Source of the DNA: Propionivibrio soli
Lineage (GTDB): Bacteria > Pseudomonadota > Gammaproteobacteria > Burkholderiales > Rhodocyclaceae
Length of the DNA stretch: 47,483 bases
Assembly: GCF_025770765.1 (NCBI RefSeq)
Contig: NZ_JANZKY010000024.1
Location: 1-47,483 of the forward strand
Reading direction: 5' to 3'
How positions within the stretch are numbered: position 1 is the stretch's first letter; each line of letters opens with the position of its first letter. The translations under genes and the position numbers were made by a program. The notes beneath the pieces are model-generated. The model ran no database searches. It saw only the letters and a list, made by a program, of their open reading frames with translations, and was not told where the DNA came from. Below, piece after piece: positions 45,255 to 47,483 of the stretch.

Positions 45255-45767
45255 TCATTGAAATAGCACCTTCAGCGCTCTGGTGACGCCAACATAAAGC
45301 AGTGATGTACCAATGGTGGCGAAGAGTGCAACCGTTATCCAATATTGCAGTGGGTCGGCCGATTTGGACACGCCGCGCCCTTTGGGCGTATCTGGAAAAT
45401 AGCCAAAGCGCAAAGCCGTTCTGGCAACATAGAGCACGAACAAACCAAATAGACAAATAGAAACAGAAAGAGCCGTTGGTCTGTATTGGGCAGACTGCAC
45501 AAAAAACAGAGGAACGGCGGCTAACGCAAGAAGCAAGAGCCCAACAACGCGATGATTTGACCGAGTTGTTGGCCACTCTCCAAGACGGACAGAGGTTTGC
45601 GAAGATGTGACTTCATCGCTGGCTCGGTGGCGAGACGTGCAAAGTAGCCAAATGGAAAACCCTGTATAGGCAAAGAGAAGGCCAAACGAGTAATAGGGAT
45701 GTGCATCCCGAAGTAGGAATAAACCCACGATACAAAGAAGGCCGAAGCCACCAAGGCGAAAGATCAT
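45255..45767 (-). CDS. cassette gene: four-helix membrane protein
   Basis: The 170-residue product has four likely transmembrane segments (about 5-20, 25-43, 75-110 as a pair, and 143-162), joined by a polar loop rich in Ser and Arg. No family is recognised. The ATG directly touches attC 10 (0 nt), so the cassette provides no leader of its own. Confidence 0.7.
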   Translation of the reverse strand: MIFRLGGFGLLCIVGLFLLRDAHPYYSFGLLFAYTGFSIWLLCTSRHRASDEVTSSQTSVRLGEWPTTRSNHRVVGLLLLALAAVPLFFVQSAQYRPTALSVSICLFGLFVLYVARTALRFGYFPDTPKGRGVSKSADPLQYWITVALFATIGTSLLYVGVTRALKVLFQ

Positions 45768-45834
45768 TTCTAACGTTGGAAATCACCGGCCTGCGCGGCT
45801 TTTCGCGCAGGTCCGGTGGATTGAGAGGTTAGCC
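45768..45834 (-). repeat. attC site 10
   Basis: 67 bp. Boxes TTCTAAC (45768-45774) and GTTAGCC (45828-45834); core ACCGGCCTGCGCGGC...GCGCAGGTCCGGTGG, close to site 6. Confidence 0.9.
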
Positions 45835-46422
45835 GTCGACATGGAACTGAACACGCTGGCCGTACTGCAACCGAAACTCCGCATGAGTTGAAACCCCTTC
45901 CCGTTTTGCAATGCCCTCAAGTGTGTTGGAGGATAAGGACACCCGCGCTCGTTCGGGATGCAACCACACCCATGTGACGGAGAAGCCGAAACTGTGGTCG
46001 TTGGGAAGGGTTTCTGCGTGAATACTCGGGCCGGACGGAGGTTTGACGTTAAAGGTGAACCGCTCGCGCACGATGGGGCGTTGCGCGAGATCTTGAAACA
46101 CTTGCTCGATTGGTTGCCACGGTTCATGCGGTTGTTCGTCCTCGGGGTAGAGTTCCTCAATGGTCTTTCCAGGACGCGACGTGGTCGCGTTTTCCAGCAG
46201 AGTTACGGCGATTTCGTCTCCGGGGGAAATGATGCGGTCAGGCTCCCAGATCAGGTGTTTCTGATCTTGCTCTTCCCCGTAAAGTCCACCACTTACGTCG
46301 AGGTTCGCGAAGTCTGGGGTAATGCGGTCTCCGAAAACTCGCACGCTGAGAATGTTGAGACCATCAGACGAGATGGTGACCAGTTCCGTGCCGTTGAGAG
46401 AAATTGCGAGTGCTGGCGGCAT
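45829..46422 (-). CDS. cassette gene: hypothetical protein
   Basis: A 197-residue soluble product that starts MPPALAISLNGTELVTISSD and shows many beta-strand-like segments (LNILSVRVFGDRI, ERFTFNVKPPSGPS, FSVTWVWLHPERARVSL), suggesting a beta-rich fold. No known family. The TAA stop lies in the attC 10 box. No signal peptide, and no ribosome site before the ATG. Confidence 0.7.
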   Translation of the reverse strand: MPPALAISLNGTELVTISSDGLNILSVRVFGDRITPDFANLDVSGGLYGEEQDQKHLIWEPDRIISPGDEIAVTLLENATTSRPGKTIEELYPEDEQPHEPWQPIEQVFQDLAQRPIVRERFTFNVKPPSGPSIHAETLPNDHSFGFSVTWVWLHPERARVSLSSNTLEGIAKREGVSTHAEFRLQYGQRVQFHVDG

Positions 46423-46427
46423 AAGAC

Positions 46428-46487
46428 GGCTAACGTTTGAAGTAACCGGCGCGCTTTAGCGCGTCCGGGTTGACTGAGATGTTAGAA
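46428..46487 (-). repeat. attC site 11
   Basis: 60 bp. Boxes GGCTAAC (46428-46434) and GTTAGAA (46481-46487), with a short palindrome GGCGCGCTTTAGCGCGTCC at the centre. Confidence 0.88.
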
Positions 46488-46971
46488 CTCCCAGAGGTTT
46501 AAGGGGAAACTGCTTCCATACAGCGTCCCAAACCGCCGAGAAGCGATCAAGTTCGGCAGATTGGTCGAGGCCTGCGGGATGGAAAACCTGAACGCTATGC
46601 CGAGTAGCGTCCAGTCGAATTTCTATAGAGTAAGTTGGCGCGTGGACAGGAAGCAGCGCAGGTTTAATCTCCTTAGGGAGTTCATTGAACTGATACGCCT
46701 GCGCCTCTTTAGCCAATGACATAAGAATATCTGGATCGAGAAAGAACTCTCCGCTGATGAGTCCAAAAGGATTCATGTTGGAATAGTGAAAGTATGCGCG
46801 TCCGGTTCGCGTGATATGGACGCTCCAATCCTGATAGCCATGTGTCAATAGCGAAGCCTCGATCTCCATCTCTGGTTTAGAAGGTTGATCCGAGCTGACT
46901 TGATCGGCTCCTGCAGTCTTGGCGAACATTATCAAGGTCAAAGCCAGGATGAATTGAATTCGGGAATGCAT
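46456..46971 (-). CDS. cassette gene: exported hypothetical protein, ending inside attC 11
   Basis: The 171-residue product has an N-terminal signal peptide (MHSRIQFILALTLIMFAKTAGAD, shortened here to HSRIQFILALTLIMFAKTA) with likely cleavage after AGA, and a periplasmic domain of unknown family with GYQDWSVHITRTGRAYFHYS. The frame enters attC 11 and stops at 46456-46458, in the hairpin, so about ten C-terminal residues come from the recombination site. No ribosome site is visible. Confidence 0.7.
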   Translation of the reverse strand: MHSRIQFILALTLIMFAKTAGADQVSSDQPSKPEMEIEASLLTHGYQDWSVHITRTGRAYFHYSNMNPFGLISGEFFLDPDILMSLAKEAQAYQFNELPKEIKPALLPVHAPTYSIEIRLDATRHSVQVFHPAGLDQSAELDRFSAVWDAVWKQFPLKPLGVLTSQSTRTR

Positions 46972-46981
46972 ATGTGAAGAG

Positions 46982-47053
46982 TTCTAACGTTTGACATAAC
47001 CGGCGGGCAAAAAGCGCAGCTTTTTGACTGTCCGGTTGATGGAAGGGTTGGGC
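46982..47053 (-). repeat. attC site 12
   Basis: 72 bp. Boxes TTCTAAC (46982-46988) and GTTGGGC (47047-47053), with the arms ACCGG and CCGGT and the hairpin AAAAAGC/GCTTTTT between. Confidence 0.88.
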
Positions 47054-47054
47054 A

Positions 47055-47471
47055 TCATGATGGCTCACCCAACTGACCATCGGCATAAGCGAAGACCTGC
47101 CACCGTCTCTTGCGGCCAAACCACTCGCTCCATGTTGGCGCCCAGTACCCTTTGTACATGCCCCAAGACTCTACATCGGCGGTCTTGAACCGAGGAGCTT
47201 GGTAAACCTCGCCACGAATGCCGAACTCTTCGTACCACTCGTTGATGATGGAGCCGTTCCAATCAACTGTGACTTGCTCTTTCACGGTTCCATCTTGCAA
47301 GCGAAGGCCGATGCGTAGCCCGTACTTAAGCGCACCCTCCTTTTGCATTGGCGAGTACCTTTCGAGTTCGTCAAGTGAGGCTCTGAGGCGCGGCTCCATC
47401 ACGCTCCAAAGCTTCTGTGGAATGCGTACTGCTTCGCCTTCAGACGACGACAAGTCCGACTCGCTGCTCAT
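47055..47471 (-). CDS. cassette gene: hypothetical protein
   Basis: A 138-residue soluble product with no recognised family. It starts MSSESDLSSSEGEAVRIPQK and later has VDWNGSIINEWYEEFGIRGE and WAPTWSEWFGRKRRWQVFA, rich in Trp and acidic residues. The ATG at 47469-47471 is preferred over an upstream TTG at 47480, which lies in the next attC box. No ribosome site. Confidence 0.7.
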   Translation of the reverse strand: MSSESDLSSSEGEAVRIPQKLWSVMEPRLRASLDELERYSPMQKEGALKYGLRIGLRLQDGTVKEQVTVDWNGSIINEWYEEFGIRGEVYQAPRFKTADVESWGMYKGYWAPTWSEWFGRKRRWQVFAYADGQLGEPS

Positions 47472-47474
47472 GAT

Positions 47475-47483
47475 GCCCAACGT
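47475..47483 (-). repeat. start of the next attC site, cut by the window edge
   Basis: GCCCAAC followed by GT, placed 4 nt after a cassette start codon as in the other sites. It shows that the array continues to the right. Confidence 0.7.

Larger units (their letters stand above)
40228..47483 (-). mobile_element. integron gene-cassette array (distal part)
   Basis: Eleven small genes on the minus strand alternate with attC sites. Each site begins with an RYYYAAC-like box (mostly CTAACGT) and ends with a GTTRRRY-like box (mostly GTTAG), with a GC-rich imperfect hairpin between. Sites mostly run 60-90 bp and fall into similar subgroups, as expected for a sedentary chromosomal integron. Genes nearly fill the space between sites. 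No integrase gene is in the window; with this cassette orientation attI and intI would lie to the right. The array continues past 47483. If no integrase exists nearby it would be a CALIN. Confidence 0.9.

Noticed and set aside
40228-47483. CRISPR-like spaced repeats
   Set aside because: The repeats are 41-90 bp, imperfect, and separated by 290 to 840 bp of coding DNA; no cas gene is present. They fit attC sites.
40228-47483. An integron integrase gene within the window
   Set aside because: No tyrosine recombinase with an IntI-type insert is encoded on either strand; expected to the right if present.

Overview
The window looks like chromosomal DNA of a betaproteobacterium. The block ndk-rlmN-pilW-rodZ-ispG-hisS-yfgM-bamB-der-hfq-hflX-hflK-hflC-DUF2065-hisZ-purA, followed by rnr-rlmB, is the classic core order of that class. 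Codon use is GC-rich. Rhodocyclales-like relatives are an inference, suggested by HisZ, the acyl-CoA carboxyltransferase unit and the style of the integron sites; no species can be named from the sequence alone.

Positions 1-5102 hold a sugar-acid module: the tail of a TRAP permease (dctM), then dgoD, dgoK and dgoA (the complete De Ley-Doudoroff route from D-galactonate to pyruvate and glyceraldehyde-3-phosphate), a TRAP solute-binding protein and a gluconate 5-dehydrogenase-like reductase. It closes with a strong terminator and a tRNA-Arg(CCT) gene. Positions 5679-9565 carry uup, a patatin-like lipoprotein and an HDOD protein. Positions 9875-25497 are the tightly packed housekeeping run, with many ATGA or TAATG overlaps that point to translational coupling. 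A conserved hypothetical gene, tRNA-Leu(CAG), rnr and rlmB follow.

Positions 30207-40176 are more mixed: a zinc-ribbon protein, a membrane-anchored Mrr-type nuclease-like protein, an acyl-CoA carboxyltransferase with a small subunit and a biotin carrier (but no biotin carboxylase or sodium-pump subunit nearby), a large patatin lipoprotein, and a minus-strand run of small accessory genes (YbaK, LysE, DUF2239, DHCW cupin, Asp/Glu racemase, YciI, cupin). DUF2239 has a striking 13-bp inverted-repeat operator around its promoter.

Positions 40228-47483 are the distal part of an integron gene-cassette array. Eleven small genes, all on the minus strand, are each separated by an attC site (RYYYAAC ... 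GTTRRRY, mostly 60-90 bp), and the window ends inside a further site. Cassette orientation places attI and any integrase gene to the right of the window. The leftmost, presumably oldest, sites are degenerate and one is internally deleted. Most cassette products are unknown; among the recognisable ones are a DJ-1/PfpI protein, a HEPN-like protein, a chloramphenicol-phosphotransferase-like P-loop protein, a lipoprotein and zinc-ribbon proteins. This array is the most novel part of the window.
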